Position numbers and translations under genes: made by a program
In this document: in pieces, positions 1 through 9,704 of the stretch
Layout: each line of letters starts with the position of its first letter
Position numbering within the stretch: the first letter of the stretch is position 1
Source of the DNA: an uncultured Anaeroplasma sp.
GTDB lineage: Bacteria; Bacillota_I; Bacilli_A; Acholeplasmatales; Anaeroplasmataceae
Direction: 5' to 3'
Length of the DNA: 34,788 nucleotides
Assembly (NCBI GenBank): GCA_934216145.1
Contig: CAKQBG010000017.1
Coordinates: 1 to 34,788 of the forward strand
The notes under the pieces: generated by a model
The model's database searches: none
What the model was told of the DNA's origin: nothing
The model's input: the letters and a program-made list of their open reading frames with translations, nothing else

Positions 1-116
1 ATATATGAACTTATTAATACGCTTTCATAAATAAAAAAAATGATTTTTATTTAAATAAAATGTAAAATATCATATAATTTCAGCAAAAAATGTTATATTT
101 TGAAAGTGGTGAGAAT

Positions 117-2015
117 GTGAAAAAAATATTATATTATTTTTTATTTTTTATTATTAGTATTTTGTCCTTATTCTCATGTACAAATCAAAATAGTACTATT
201 GAACCTATTAATTTAATAATTAGTGTTAATGAAACCCAAAAATCAAAGCTTGAGGTCTTAGTAGATAGCTATAATGAGCTATATAAGGAAGAATATAATA
301 TTACCTTTGATGTTAGTAGTAATGAAAATTTAAAGAATTATAAGCTATATCATAATGATTTACCTGGTGATATTATCGCATTTGATAGCTTTAATGAAGC
401 AAATGAATTAGGTAGTAGCTATTTAATAGATTTGACAGTAGATGATTCAGTAGATTATTTTCAAAGTAATATTATTAATTATTTAAAGGATAATAATGAA
501 AGATTATATGTATTTCCATCTGTAGGTAAAATATACAGTAATATTTATAATTTAGATATTATGAATAAATATAATTATTCTATTCCTAAAACATTAGAAG
601 AACAATTAATATTTGCTAAAAGAGCTGAAAGTAAGCTAAATCAAAGAATGGGAAATTCTTTAAATGATGATTATTCAACTGATTTAGAGGCTGCATCAGA
701 AAATCATATTAATAAAACCTCATCAACTATTGGTGGTAATGATTCAGTATTATTTGCCCTTATGCAAATTGCTTTCCCTGAGTTTTTAAGTTCTACAAAG
801 GGCACTTATTTTTTAAGAGAATATACAGCTAAAAAAACTAAAATGGCTGATAGTGAATATATTGATTATTTCAAGGAAATATTTAAAAAATTCCGTCAAC
901 TTTATTATTTAAGCTATTATAGCCTTGATGATGTTAATAATGATATTAATGCTGGTATTGATGAATTTTTATCTAATAAGACAATTGTACTTCAAACCTC
1001 ATTTGATTACCAATATACTAGTGTTTTTGATGAAATGGCTAATTGTAGTATTGAACCCTTTGTTGGTAAACGTAATGATCAAAATTGGATTGCATCTAAG
1101 CCTTTATTTTATTTAGCAGTAAATAAAAATATTAATTCTGATAAATATGAAGCAGCTAGAGCCTTTTTCCAATATTTTGCTTCTACTGAGGGACAAAATT
1201 TATTGTCTAAAACAAATGAAAACGCAAAACCAATTAAAAATGATTTTTACATTTCTTATGTTAAGGATAGCTATTTAAATATATTAGAAGAATATAAAAA
1301 TATGCAAACGCCTCTAGAAAATGGTAGAGTTTTTATTGTAGATACATTCTTTAGAGTGTTTGATGAATGCGTAGATTTATTAATCCAATATGTAAAAAAT
1401 GAAATTACAATCGAAGAATTAATCAATACAATAGATAATCGTAAATTTTTAGATAATAAAGCATCTTTAGTTAATGTTGAAGGAACATTTGACTATGATA
1501 GTGATATTAATAAATGTGAAACAAAAATTCAAAATTTCTTAACTGATACAATTAGAAAATATGCAAATACTACTGCAAGTGCGATTGATGCTGTACTTAT
1601 TGATAATGATTCTATTAACGCAAATATTTATCCTAATACTATTTTAAAGAGTGATTTAAATATTATCTTTAAAAATAAAAACTTAATTTTTAAAAAAATA
1701 GATATTAGTGATTTATATACTATTATTAATGGCTATATAGATAATAAAGAAATACCTTTTATTTCTGGTTTAAGAATTAAAAGTGAGAATGGTATACTTC
1801 AAATTTATAATCAAACTAATAATTTATTAGTTACTGGAACTATTAATATTTTAATTGATGAGAATATTTTACTTAAATATGGAATTCCTTATGAAGATAT
1901 AAATAAACTAGATATAATAACTATTTTTTCAAAGATAATAGATGATAGAACAACTATAACAGCTCCATCAAAGGATGATAGATACGGCAATATAAATTTC
2001 AAGGAGAAAAAATAA
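117..2015 (+). CDS. Extracellular solute-binding lipoprotein (ABC sugar-binding-like)
   Basis: Likely a membrane-anchored substrate-binding protein of the carbohydrate-type SBP family. The N-terminus is a lipoprotein signal: KK, a long hydrophobic stretch, then the lipobox LFSC with the lipidated Cys at about residue 21. The following part has SBP-like features: a segment IIAFDSFNEANELGS near residue 90, and a central region with the pattern PLFYLAVNKN...AARAFFQYFASTEGQN typical of family 1 binding proteins. I start it at the GTG at 117, because GGTGA at 108-112 sits four bases upstream and the product then opens with a clean signal peptide; an ATG at 90 would add nine residues with no ribosome site. 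No permease or ATPase gene is adjacent. The next gene starts one base after the stop, so it belongs to an operon with the LRR lipoprotein and the c-di-GMP protein. It may serve sensing rather than uptake (inference). The C-terminal 200 residues are not recognised. Confidence 0.75.
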   Translation: MKKILYYFLFFIISILSLFSCTNQNSTIEPINLIISVNETQKSKLEVLVDSYNELYKEEYNITFDVSSNENLKNYKLYHNDLPGDIIAFDSFNEANELGSSYLIDLTVDDSVDYFQSNIINYLKDNNERLYVFPSVGKIYSNIYNLDIMNKYNYSIPKTLEEQLIFAKRAESKLNQRMGNSLNDDYSTDLEAASENHINKTSSTIGGNDSVLFALMQIAFPEFLSSTKGTYFLREYTAKKTKMADSEYIDYFKEIFKKFRQLYYLSYYSLDDVNNDINAGIDEFLSNKTIVLQTSFDYQYTSVFDEMANCSIEPFVGKRNDQNWIASKPLFYLAVNKNINSDKYEAARAFFQYFASTEGQNLLSKTNENAKPIKNDFYISYVKDSYLNILEEYKNMQTPLENGRVFIVDTFFRVFDECVDLLIQYVKNEITIEELINTIDNRKFLDNKASLVNVEGTFDYDSDINKCETKIQNFLTDTIRKYANTTASAIDAVLIDNDSINANIYPNTILKSDLNIIFKNKNLIFKKIDISDLYTIINGYIDNKEIPFISGLRIKSENGILQIYNQTNNLLVTGTINILIDENILLKYGIPYEDINKLDIITIFSKIIDDRTTITAPSKDDRYGNINFKEKK

Positions 2016-2016
2016 T

Positions 2017-4728
2017 ATGAATAAAAGAAATTTTATAGTTTTGGCATTATTAATAGTTTTTTTTCTTTCATCTTGTAATAATACCCAATCTTCAACAACT
2101 ACTATACCTAGTGATTTTACTCATGAGGTAAGTAATACAACAAAACCAGAATCATTAATAGTTTCAGGGTTAAAGGAAGAATATGGATTAGGTTCAATGA
2201 TCGATTTATCAGATTTAAAGGTTATTGTTACATTTTCTGATTCATCTAAAAAGGAATTAACAATGTTTGATAGTAGTATTACCTATGATTCATTTGATAC
2301 TGATACCTTAGGTACTCATGAGATTGTTATTAAATATAAGGATTTTAAAAAAACAATTTCTTATAATGTAAAGCTTATTTATTTAACATTAGATTATAAT
2401 GGTTATTCTTTAGCTGGAGAAAAAAGTACTAGGATTGTTGCTGAAAAAAATGTAGTTTCTTTAGCTAATATTGTCCCTAATGCTTCTCAAGATGGATATA
2501 AATTTGTAGGATGGTTTTATGATAAAAAGCTTACAAAAAGAGTTAATTTTACGATAGAAAATGAATTAACAATTAGTGATGATACAACTATTTATGCTGG
2601 ATATGATGTTGATTATACTAAAGACTTTCAGTATGAAATAATAGATGGAGAAGCAGTATTAAAAAAATTCATTAAGGTTGATTATGAAGATTGTAATACA
2701 ATATTTATTCCTAAAACTGTTGATTTATATCCTGTAACAAAAATTGATGATAATTTTGCTTATGAGGAAGAAGATATTTGGGGTGGATTCAGTAAATATT
2801 ATAATATAACTGCAATAGAATTTGATAAAGATTCAACTGTTAAATTTATAGGAAAAAGAGCTTTTCAAAATCTTTTTATTGATAATGTTGATTTACCAGA
2901 TACTATTGAAAAAATAGATGATTTTGCTTTTTATTGCACTCTAATTTCAAAACTTAAGTTACCAAAGAATATTAAATCAATTGAAAGCTATTCATTTGCT
3001 TTTTGTTATCGTCTATTTAGTGTTGATTTTAATGATTCAGATCTAATATCAATTGGAAACTATGCATTTTCAGATTGTCGATTATTAAACCAGGTTAATT
3101 TATCTAATAAGGTTGAAATGATAGGTGCAAATGCTTTTCAAAATTGTAGTAAATTTACAGAGTTTTATTTACCTGCATCAGTTGAAACAATCGGTTTAAA
3201 TGTATTTTCAGGATTTCCTAATTTAGTAGAAATAAAGGTTGATGAAAATAATCAAAAATTTAAATCAATTGATGGTAATCTTTATAGTAAAAACGGTACT
3301 ATATTTTATAGATATTGTTATGGAAAAAAGGAAACTGAATTTGAGATGCCTTCTACAGTTAAAATTCTATTTGATGGCGCTTTTAATGTGGTGAATGAAA
3401 TTATTTATCTAGAAAGCATAAAATTAAATGAAGGATTAACTGAAATAGGTGATTTAGTATTTGAAAATACTTCTATTGGTTTTGTAATTCCATCAACTGT
3501 TACTTCAATTGGACAAAAGGCATTTTATGGTTGGAGTGGTGAAGAATTTAAGGTTTCTAAAGAAAACAAAAAATATATCTCTTTAGATGGTTCTTTAGTT
3601 TGTCATCAAACTATTAATGGAATTGAAAATTGTGTATTGTATGCTATACCTGAGGGATATAGTAAGGAAAGCTATGTATTAAATAAAAGTATAAAAATTA
3701 TTGATAGCTATGTTTGTAAGAACTTGAAAGTTTCTTCAATTATTATTCCTTTAGATTCAGAATTAGTTGAAATTAGAGATAATGCTTTTATATTATCATC
3801 ATATAAGAATCTAAAATATTTATTAATAGAAAGAGAAAATCCTTTTAAAATTTCTAATTATTCATTTTATAATGAATTTGTTTATAATAGTAGCTATAAA
3901 ATTATTACATCTTATATTGATGCCTATACTGAAGCATGGAAGGATATACAATTAGAGGATGAATTAGATACAATTGCCAACTTACATTTAATGTCATTAG
4001 ATAATTATATTTACACTATGATATCAAATCTAGCAAATGGTATAGCTGCGTCAAGTTATGATGGCTATTTAGCATATAAGTATTTTTCATCTGTTTTAGA
4101 TTATCAAGATGATTATTATAAATTAAATACTGCTTATCAAAATATTTTATCTTTATTAGCTTTTTCTGATGATTTATCTATAGATGATTTAAATTATATT
4201 AAGAGTTTTACTATAGCTATTATTAATAGTTCTGTGAAATTATTTAGTGAGTTACCAGATAAATCACTTATTGTTAGTTCTAATGATTTTGGTAAATTTT
4301 ATGATTATTATAAGAGAACACCAAGTTTTATAATTGATTCAATTAGTGATGAAGCAAAGAATATTATTGAAAAGAAGAATAAAGCTTATATTTCTATAAA
4401 TGAAAATAATTCAGAAATAATAGAAGAATTATTAAATTATGAATTTAGTACTAAAGGCTTTGATGTTGAAAAATATAATACTCTAAAAGAAAAAATAAAT
4501 GATAATAATTTTGATTATATTGTGTTTACTGATAATGTTTCAAAGGCATATTATACCTTAGAACTTCAGAATTTATTATATTTATTTTCTACTATAGAAT
4601 ACAATTATGATAATTTTAATTATCTTTATACTATTTATAATGGTGATTATGGTTCAGTTGATTATTTTATAGGAATTGAATTTTATTTAAATGTTTATAT
4701 AACTGATGAAGAAGCTTCAAAGCTATAA
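2017..4728 (+). CDS. BspA/InlB-type leucine-rich-repeat lipoprotein (N-terminal part, stop codon splits gene)
   Basis: Surface lipoprotein with lipobox LSSC (Cys 20) followed by a Ser/Thr-rich linker. Domains in order: a bacterial Ig-like module (about 45-120, with LIVSGLKEEYGLGSMIDLS and TFSDSSKKELT), an InlB/Listeria-Bacteroides repeat (about 122-197, with DGYKFVGWFYDKKLT and YAGYD), then BspA-type LRR_5 repeats (about 230-665) with recurring patterns such as IEKIDDFAFYC, SIGNYAFSDC and MIGANAFQNC. The remainder is helical, Tyr/Asn/Asp-rich and unrecognised. RBS AAGGAGA lies just upstream and translation is coupled to the SBP gene. The TAA at 4726-4728 is followed by 32 open codons in the same frame leading into the next listed ORF, so this looks like one gene of about 1,163 codons broken by a single nonsense codon. 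Such proteins usually bind host or matrix ligands; that role here is inference. Confidence 0.85.
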   Translation: MNKRNFIVLALLIVFFLSSCNNTQSSTTTIPSDFTHEVSNTTKPESLIVSGLKEEYGLGSMIDLSDLKVIVTFSDSSKKELTMFDSSITYDSFDTDTLGTHEIVIKYKDFKKTISYNVKLIYLTLDYNGYSLAGEKSTRIVAEKNVVSLANIVPNASQDGYKFVGWFYDKKLTKRVNFTIENELTISDDTTIYAGYDVDYTKDFQYEIIDGEAVLKKFIKVDYEDCNTIFIPKTVDLYPVTKIDDNFAYEEEDIWGGFSKYYNITAIEFDKDSTVKFIGKRAFQNLFIDNVDLPDTIEKIDDFAFYCTLISKLKLPKNIKSIESYSFAFCYRLFSVDFNDSDLISIGNYAFSDCRLLNQVNLSNKVEMIGANAFQNCSKFTEFYLPASVETIGLNVFSGFPNLVEIKVDENNQKFKSIDGNLYSKNGTIFYRYCYGKKETEFEMPSTVKILFDGAFNVVNEIIYLESIKLNEGLTEIGDLVFENTSIGFVIPSTVTSIGQKAFYGWSGEEFKVSKENKKYISLDGSLVCHQTINGIENCVLYAIPEGYSKESYVLNKSIKIIDSYVCKNLKVSSIIIPLDSELVEIRDNAFILSSYKNLKYLLIERENPFKISNYSFYNEFVYNSSYKIITSYIDAYTEAWKDIQLEDELDTIANLHLMSLDNYIYTMISNLANGIAASSYDGYLAYKYFSSVLDYQDDYYKLNTAYQNILSLLAFSDDLSIDDLNYIKSFTIAIINSSVKLFSELPDKSLIVSSNDFGKFYDYYKRTPSFIIDSISDEAKNIIEKKNKAYISINENNSEIIEELLNYEFSTKGFDVEKYNTLKEKINDNNFDYIVFTDNVSKAYYTLELQNLLYLFSTIEYNYDNFNYLYTIYNGDYGSVDYFIGIEFYLNVYITDEEASKL

Positions 4729-4824
4729 GGCTATGATACTCTTTATGATAATGTAGTTAAGCTAAATGAGCTTGAAGCAGATCTATCTAAATATGTTAAT
4801 GAAATTTATAAAGAAGAAGAACCT

Positions 4825-5505
4825 ATGAATTTTGAAATAAGCTTCTATGAGACTAAATTTGATTCTTTTGATAGGCTTTCAAATACATATCTATTAGATA
4901 GTGATACTATTATGAAAAATAGACTATATAAATTAAGATATTATATTAATAGCTTTATTGAAATATCAACTAATTCAAAAACAAATACACTATATAATAT
5001 TAATGAATTAACTGACAGTGTTATGTATAATCTTGCCTTTCTTGCATCATATGTAAAAAGCTATGATATTAACTATTATGATGGTACTGAGGTAAGTGAA
5101 ATAATTAGTAATTATAAATCTCAATTAAAAGAGTACTCCACTTATGTTTTAGCTGTTACTAATTATAATAATAAATATTATGAAATAGCTTCAATTCGTG
5201 ATGTTACAGCAAGTGATTTTAGTATTTCTAATGCACTTAAGGTTTATGATGAATATTCAAGCTTTATTTCAGCTATTGGAGAATCTGGCTATTTTATGGC
5301 GATGGAAGTTATTAATAAAATTGCTAGCCTAAAGGATATAGTTTTATCTATCTCAAATTATGATGAGGTATTTAAAATAATTGAGGGTGAGATTAATCCA
5401 ATTTTTAATAGTTATAACCATGATAATGGATTTAATGAAGTATTTTATGTTTTAAATGACGATGAAGCTTATAATAATTATTATACTTTAGCAGGTCAAT
5501 TATAA
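4825..5505 (+). CDS. C-terminal continuation of the LRR lipoprotein after an in-frame stop
   Basis: This ORF is in the same frame as the LRR lipoprotein. The 96 bases from 4729 to 4824 are fully open and encode a helical, hydrophilic stretch (GYDTLYDNVVKLNELEADL...). The ATG at 4825 has only a purine-rich coding stretch, no separate promoter and no good ribosome site. The product has no signal peptide and is rich in Tyr, Asn and Ser like the C-terminal half of the upstream ORF. I therefore read it as the detached C-terminus of the same protein rather than an independent gene. If translated alone it would stay in the cytosol and probably be non-functional. No domain is recognised. Confidence 0.7.
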   Translation: MNFEISFYETKFDSFDRLSNTYLLDSDTIMKNRLYKLRYYINSFIEISTNSKTNTLYNINELTDSVMYNLAFLASYVKSYDINYYDGTEVSEIISNYKSQLKEYSTYVLAVTNYNNKYYEIASIRDVTASDFSISNALKVYDEYSSFISAIGESGYFMAMEVINKIASLKDIVLSISNYDEVFKIIEGEINPIFNSYNHDNGFNEVFYVLNDDEAYNNYYTLAGQL

Positions 5506-5536
5506 AAAATAATAGAAAGGAAAAAAGTGGTTTTAT

Positions 5537-8500
5537 ATGGCAATAAATAATATGATAATTTATTTTTCACTTAATTTAAATGATTTAAAAATAATCCAAT
5601 GTAGTGAAAAAGAATATATTAATTTAGATTATAATGCTTTTTTTAATAAAGCTTTAAATAATATTAATGTTATTGAAAAATATGATTCTAATATTGTATT
5701 AGAATCACTAAATAAATGTAAAACCATTCATTTCCATTCTAATGATAAGAATGATTATATATTTGATATTACTTCTTTTGATAAGAATATTGTTAATTGT
5801 GCTGTATATGTTGTAGTTAATGAGGTAATTAATAAGGATATTAATATTGATTTTTTAACTGGTATATATAATAGAAGCTATTTAACAAAGGAAATAGAAT
5901 CTAGATTAAAGAATCATAGAGCTTTAAGCTATGCATTAGGTATTATTGATTTAAATAATTTTAAGAATATTAATGATAAATATGGTCATTTAGCTGGAGA
6001 TAAAGTTTTAAAATCTTTTGCTAATGAGATTAAAGAATCAGTAGGTAATGTTTTATTAGGTAGATATGGTGGAGATGAATTTATTTTATTCATTGAAAAT
6101 CCTACATTTGAACAGCTTACTGATATATCTAAGAAAATATTAGCTATTAGCTATAAACAGAATAATGATAAAAAGAATATAGTTACCGCTTGTTTAGGCT
6201 TTTCTAAAACTAATGGAGAGATTTTTAGCTTTGAGTATTTATTTGAACAGGCTGATATAGCCTTATATAAGGCTAAAAAGTCTGGTAAGAAGAGTGCATA
6301 TTTAGATGATAATATTTTATATTCTAATAATAAATTAGGTATTAGAAATAGAAATAAGATAACATTTAGACTTTTTGATGAGGAAATAAGACATACAAAG
6401 AATTTAATGTTTATTTCTTGTTCTTTAGCTTTTATTTTATTCTTAGGTGTATTAATTTTAGCTAGTTTATCATTTGGTAATAGAATTTCTTCAATTAATT
6501 TTAATGAAGCTAATAATACAATGAGTATGATATCTGAACAGATTGAAACTAATGTTGATAAGAGTATTGAGTCTTGTCTTTCTCAATTAAATATTGTTAT
6601 TCAAATTATTGATAATACTGATTTAAATCAAGAAGATTATAAATCAGTATTAGAAAAGATAGGAGAACAATTATTATTTGAGGATGTTGGATTTTTATTA
6701 CCTTCAGGTGATATTATATTTAAGGATAAAAATTATAATATTGCTCAGGAAAAAATAGCAATAGAGGTTATTATTAATAAGAAATCATATATTGAAAATA
6801 TTTATTTTAATAAATATGGTGAAAAGATGGTTTTTGCTATTCCATATTTAGATGGTAAATATAGTGATACTATTTCTTCAATTGTAGGAATTGTATCAGT
6901 TGATGAGTTTAAGAATTATTTAGTAGCTACTGCGTTTAATGGTACATCTACTGTTGCGATAACAGATAACGATGGTAATTTTGTTTCTAAATCAGGTAAT
7001 CAGGAATTTGAAAAGAAGAATCTTTTAACATCATTAAGATATGCCTTAGGTGATGATTTATATTATCCTGTAAAGGAAGTATTCCAGAATAAGGAAAGCA
7101 AAACTATTGATGTTAACCTTTGTGGAGTTGATACATTCTTATATTTTGATTTCTTTAATGATGCTTTTGATAATAATTTAAATTGGCATATTATTATTAC
7201 AATTCCTGTTTCAGAAATTAATAAATCAACAACTGAAGCTTTTAATTTGATTGTTAAATCATATTCAGTTTTAGGGTTTGTTGTTTTAATTGCAGTAATT
7301 GTTTCAATGGCTATTTTCTTTTCTATTAAGATTAAAATTACAAGAAATACATATATTGATGATGTTACTGAAGGCTTGAATTATAATAGATTTATTATTG
7401 ATGCTAAAACGTTAAGTAAAACCTCTTCTGATTATGCTGTTGTTTTAACAGATACTATTAAATTTAAATATATTAATGAACAAATAGGTAAGCAAAAAGG
7501 TGATGATTTACTTAAAAGTGTTCATGATTATTATTTAAGTAAATTAGCTAAGGATGAGCTAATTGCTAGAGTATATGCCGATAGATTTATTTTATTTATC
7601 CATAACAATGATTTAGAAAATAGGCTTTTAGCTATGTATGATGAGGTTAAGAAGAAGATTTTTAAAGAATATAATATTACTTTATATAATGTTTATGGTG
7701 TTTTTAATCCTAATAAGAAAATATATGATGTTGCTTTTTCTTCTAATATGGCAAGAGTTGCGTTATTATCTATTAAGGATAATTATGCTTTAACTCCAAT
7801 TGGCTTTTTTGAAAATTCTATGTATGTTAATGAGGTTACATTGAATACCTTAGAACAAAAAGCTGATTCAGCTATGAGAAATCATAATTTTATTGTTTAT
7901 TATCAGGGAAAGAGAAATATTCAAAATGAGACATGGTGCTCATGTGAGGCTTTAGTTAGATGGAAGGATACTGATGGTACATTAATTTCACCTGGTAAGT
8001 TTATTCCTTTATTTGAAAGAAATGGCTTTATTACTCAATTAGATTTATATATTTTTGAAAATGTTTGTTGTGATATTAGAAGAGCTATTGATAATGGTAA
8101 AAAGCCTATTGCTGCTAGTATTAATGTTTCAAGAAAGCATTTTATTAATAAAGATTTCTTATCTAATTATAAAGAAATTATTGATAAATATGATATTCCT
8201 TATAATTTAATTGAATTTGAAATTACTGAATCTGCTGTATTTGAAAATGAGAATATATTAGTTGATATTGTTAATCAAATTCATCAAATGGGTTGTACAT
8301 GCTCAATAGATGATTTTGGTACTGGTTATTCATCATTATCAATGCTTACAAATTATGATTTTGATATAATAAAGCTAGATAGAAGCTTCTTTTATGGTAA
8401 GAATGGTTTTACTGATAGTAGTAAGCAGGTTGTTAAAACTTTGATTGATTTAGCTCATAAATTAAATAAAAAGGTAGTAGCTGAAGGAATTGAGGAGCTT

Positions 8501-8605
8501 GAAGTGGTAAATTTCTTAAAGGATAATAAATGTGATATTATTCAGGGCTTCTATTATGCACGTCCTTTACCTAAGGATGAATTTTTAAAGCTTGTTAGTG
8601 AATAG
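5537..8605 (+). CDS. Membrane c-di-GMP enzyme: GGDEF-TM-Cache-TM-degenerate GGDEF-EAL
   Basis: Predicted to make and/or degrade cyclic di-GMP in response to an extracellular signal. Architecture: about 100 cytoplasmic residues of PAS-like character; a complete diguanylate cyclase domain (about 103-258) with DFLTGIYNR, the catalytic GGDEF at 178-182 and no RxxD inhibitory site just upstream; TM1 (about 289-313); an extracytoplasmic Cache-like region (about 320-575); TM2 (about 577-597); a degenerate GGDEF domain (about 603-745) where the signature reads YADRF (680-684); then an EAL phosphodiesterase domain (about 770-1022). The EAL domain keeps EALVRW (804), SINVSRKHF, EITES, DDFGTGYSS (925), IKLDRS, VAEGIE and QGFYYARPLP, so it should be catalytic. 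It lies 31 bp after the LRR lipoprotein ORF and is probably co-transcribed. Spacing from AGAAAGG to the ATG is long (16 nt); GTGG at 5527-5530 may serve instead. Confidence 0.93.
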   Translation: MAINNMIIYFSLNLNDLKIIQCSEKEYINLDYNAFFNKALNNINVIEKYDSNIVLESLNKCKTIHFHSNDKNDYIFDITSFDKNIVNCAVYVVVNEVINKDINIDFLTGIYNRSYLTKEIESRLKNHRALSYALGIIDLNNFKNINDKYGHLAGDKVLKSFANEIKESVGNVLLGRYGGDEFILFIENPTFEQLTDISKKILAISYKQNNDKKNIVTACLGFSKTNGEIFSFEYLFEQADIALYKAKKSGKKSAYLDDNILYSNNKLGIRNRNKITFRLFDEEIRHTKNLMFISCSLAFILFLGVLILASLSFGNRISSINFNEANNTMSMISEQIETNVDKSIESCLSQLNIVIQIIDNTDLNQEDYKSVLEKIGEQLLFEDVGFLLPSGDIIFKDKNYNIAQEKIAIEVIINKKSYIENIYFNKYGEKMVFAIPYLDGKYSDTISSIVGIVSVDEFKNYLVATAFNGTSTVAITDNDGNFVSKSGNQEFEKKNLLTSLRYALGDDLYYPVKEVFQNKESKTIDVNLCGVDTFLYFDFFNDAFDNNLNWHIIITIPVSEINKSTTEAFNLIVKSYSVLGFVVLIAVIVSMAIFFSIKIKITRNTYIDDVTEGLNYNRFIIDAKTLSKTSSDYAVVLTDTIKFKYINEQIGKQKGDDLLKSVHDYYLSKLAKDELIARVYADRFILFIHNNDLENRLLAMYDEVKKKIFKEYNITLYNVYGVFNPNKKIYDVAFSSNMARVALLSIKDNYALTPIGFFENSMYVNEVTLNTLEQKADSAMRNHNFIVYYQGKRNIQNETWCSCEALVRWKDTDGTLISPGKFIPLFERNGFITQLDLYIFENVCCDIRRAIDNGKKPIAASINVSRKHFINKDFLSNYKEIIDKYDIPYNLIEFEITESAVFENENILVDIVNQIHQMGCTCSIDDFGTGYSSLSMLTNYDFDIIKLDRSFFYGKNGFTDSSKQVVKTLIDLAHKLNKKVVAEGIEELEVVNFLKDNKCDIIQGFYYARPLPKDEFLKLVSE

Positions 8606-8626
8606 ATAGATATATAGCTTTTTAGA

Positions 8627-8660
8627 ATAAGTAGTGATGTAAAAACACTACTTATTTTTT
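8627..8660 (+). terminator. Rho-independent terminator of the SBP/LRR/c-di-GMP operon
   Basis: A perfect 10-bp stem (ATAAGTAGTG with CACTACTTAT) around a 9-nt loop is followed by a run of Ts, 21 bases after the stop of the GGDEF-EAL gene. Confidence 0.9.
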
Positions 8661-8721
8661 ATGAAGCTATTATTTATAATAATTTATCATGTAGAAAAGA
8701 TTAGAGATAAATGAATATTAT

Positions 8722-8760
8722 AAAAAAAACGCATTAAAAGTAATATGTACCTTTAATGCG
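8722..8760 (-). terminator. Minus-strand terminator for the Rpn remnant
   Basis: CGCATTAAA (8730-8738) pairs with TTTAATGCG (8752-8760). On the minus strand the hairpin is followed by eight Ts (8722-8729) and lies just after the minus-strand stop at 8767-8769. Confidence 0.75.
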
Positions 8761-8766
8761 AATGGA

Positions 8767-9480
8767 TTAATTATTGTTCAATATTTTTTCTATCCTATTA
8801 ATACTTAATCTAGAAGTTTTTGAAATGATTTCTAAAAAAATACCTTTTTCATACATTGCTTTTACCATTATGTTTTTTTCTTCAAGACGTCCTTCTTGAC
8901 GGCCTTTTTTTGCTCTTTACAATAAATTTGAGAATTGTAATTTAATTTGATCTTCTATTGAATCAATAGTATAGCTAAGCTTATCTTCCCTTATTAAATT
9001 CTCTAAGCATTTCTAAAGCCTCCTTTACATAAGGAGTTTTAAATTCAATTATAGACTTATGAATATTTTTCAAGAATAAGAAAAATATATTAATGGTTAT
9101 TGTTCTAATTACTCTTTTTGAATATTGATTAGTTAATACATATTTACTAATCTAATTAATCGATTAATTTTTTGTCATTTTAATTGAATAACTATATTTA
9201 AATATTTCGTATAGAACCATTTATATCACCAATATCTAAAGATTTAGATACTAATGCTGAATGATAATATACAATTCTTTCCTCAATTCCATATGTTACT
9301 TGTCCGTTTTGCATTTCGACATTCAAATAGATACCATATTTCTTGATACAAAATTTAATATCCATTACAATGTTTTTATATTAAGAATAAGGATATTTAT
9401 TGTTTAAATACTCTATATCTTTTTCATCAATCTTAAAGTCAAAACGATTACAATTTTCACTTAATAAATTCAAAAAAATT
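8767..9480 (-). pseudogene. Decayed Rpn family PD-(D/E)XK nuclease/putative transposase
   Basis: Reading the minus strand in pieces gives the parts of a Rpn/YhgA-like recombination-promoting nuclease in the right order but in broken frames. Near 9310-9370 there is MDIKFCIKKYGIYLNVEMQ, with the D...ExQ core of the nuclease, followed by YGIEERIVYYHSALV. Near 9020-9060 there is FKTPYVKEALEMLREFN, which then shifts frame into REDKLSYTIDSIEDQIKLQF. After that comes an in-frame TAA, then AKKGRQEGRLEEKNIMVK and the family-typical tail ISKTSRLSINRIEKILNNN ending at the stop 8767-8769. Several frameshifts and stops make it clearly non-functional. The N-terminal limit is uncertain. It fills most of the 1.1-kb gap between the c-di-GMP gene and the helicase gene; nothing else is recognised there. 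Confidence 0.8.
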
Positions 9481-9704
9481 ATAAATAATCCTAATTTCTA
9501 AAGTTTGATAAGGCAAAAAAGGTATAACCACAAATTAATTTGGAAATTATGATAATCTTAACTTATTACCTTTAGTTATTTAATTTTTTTAACTTTGGAC
9601 CATCTACTTTAAAACCTAGTTCAGAGAATTGTTTTCAAATCCCTTTTCTTGAATTTTATAATAATAAATGATAATATTATTTATTGTGTGAATGGAGTGA
9701 TTCT

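Noticed and set aside
925..1116. Short + strand ORF inside the solute-binding protein gene
   Set aside because: It lies wholly within a well-supported gene in another frame and has no ribosome site.
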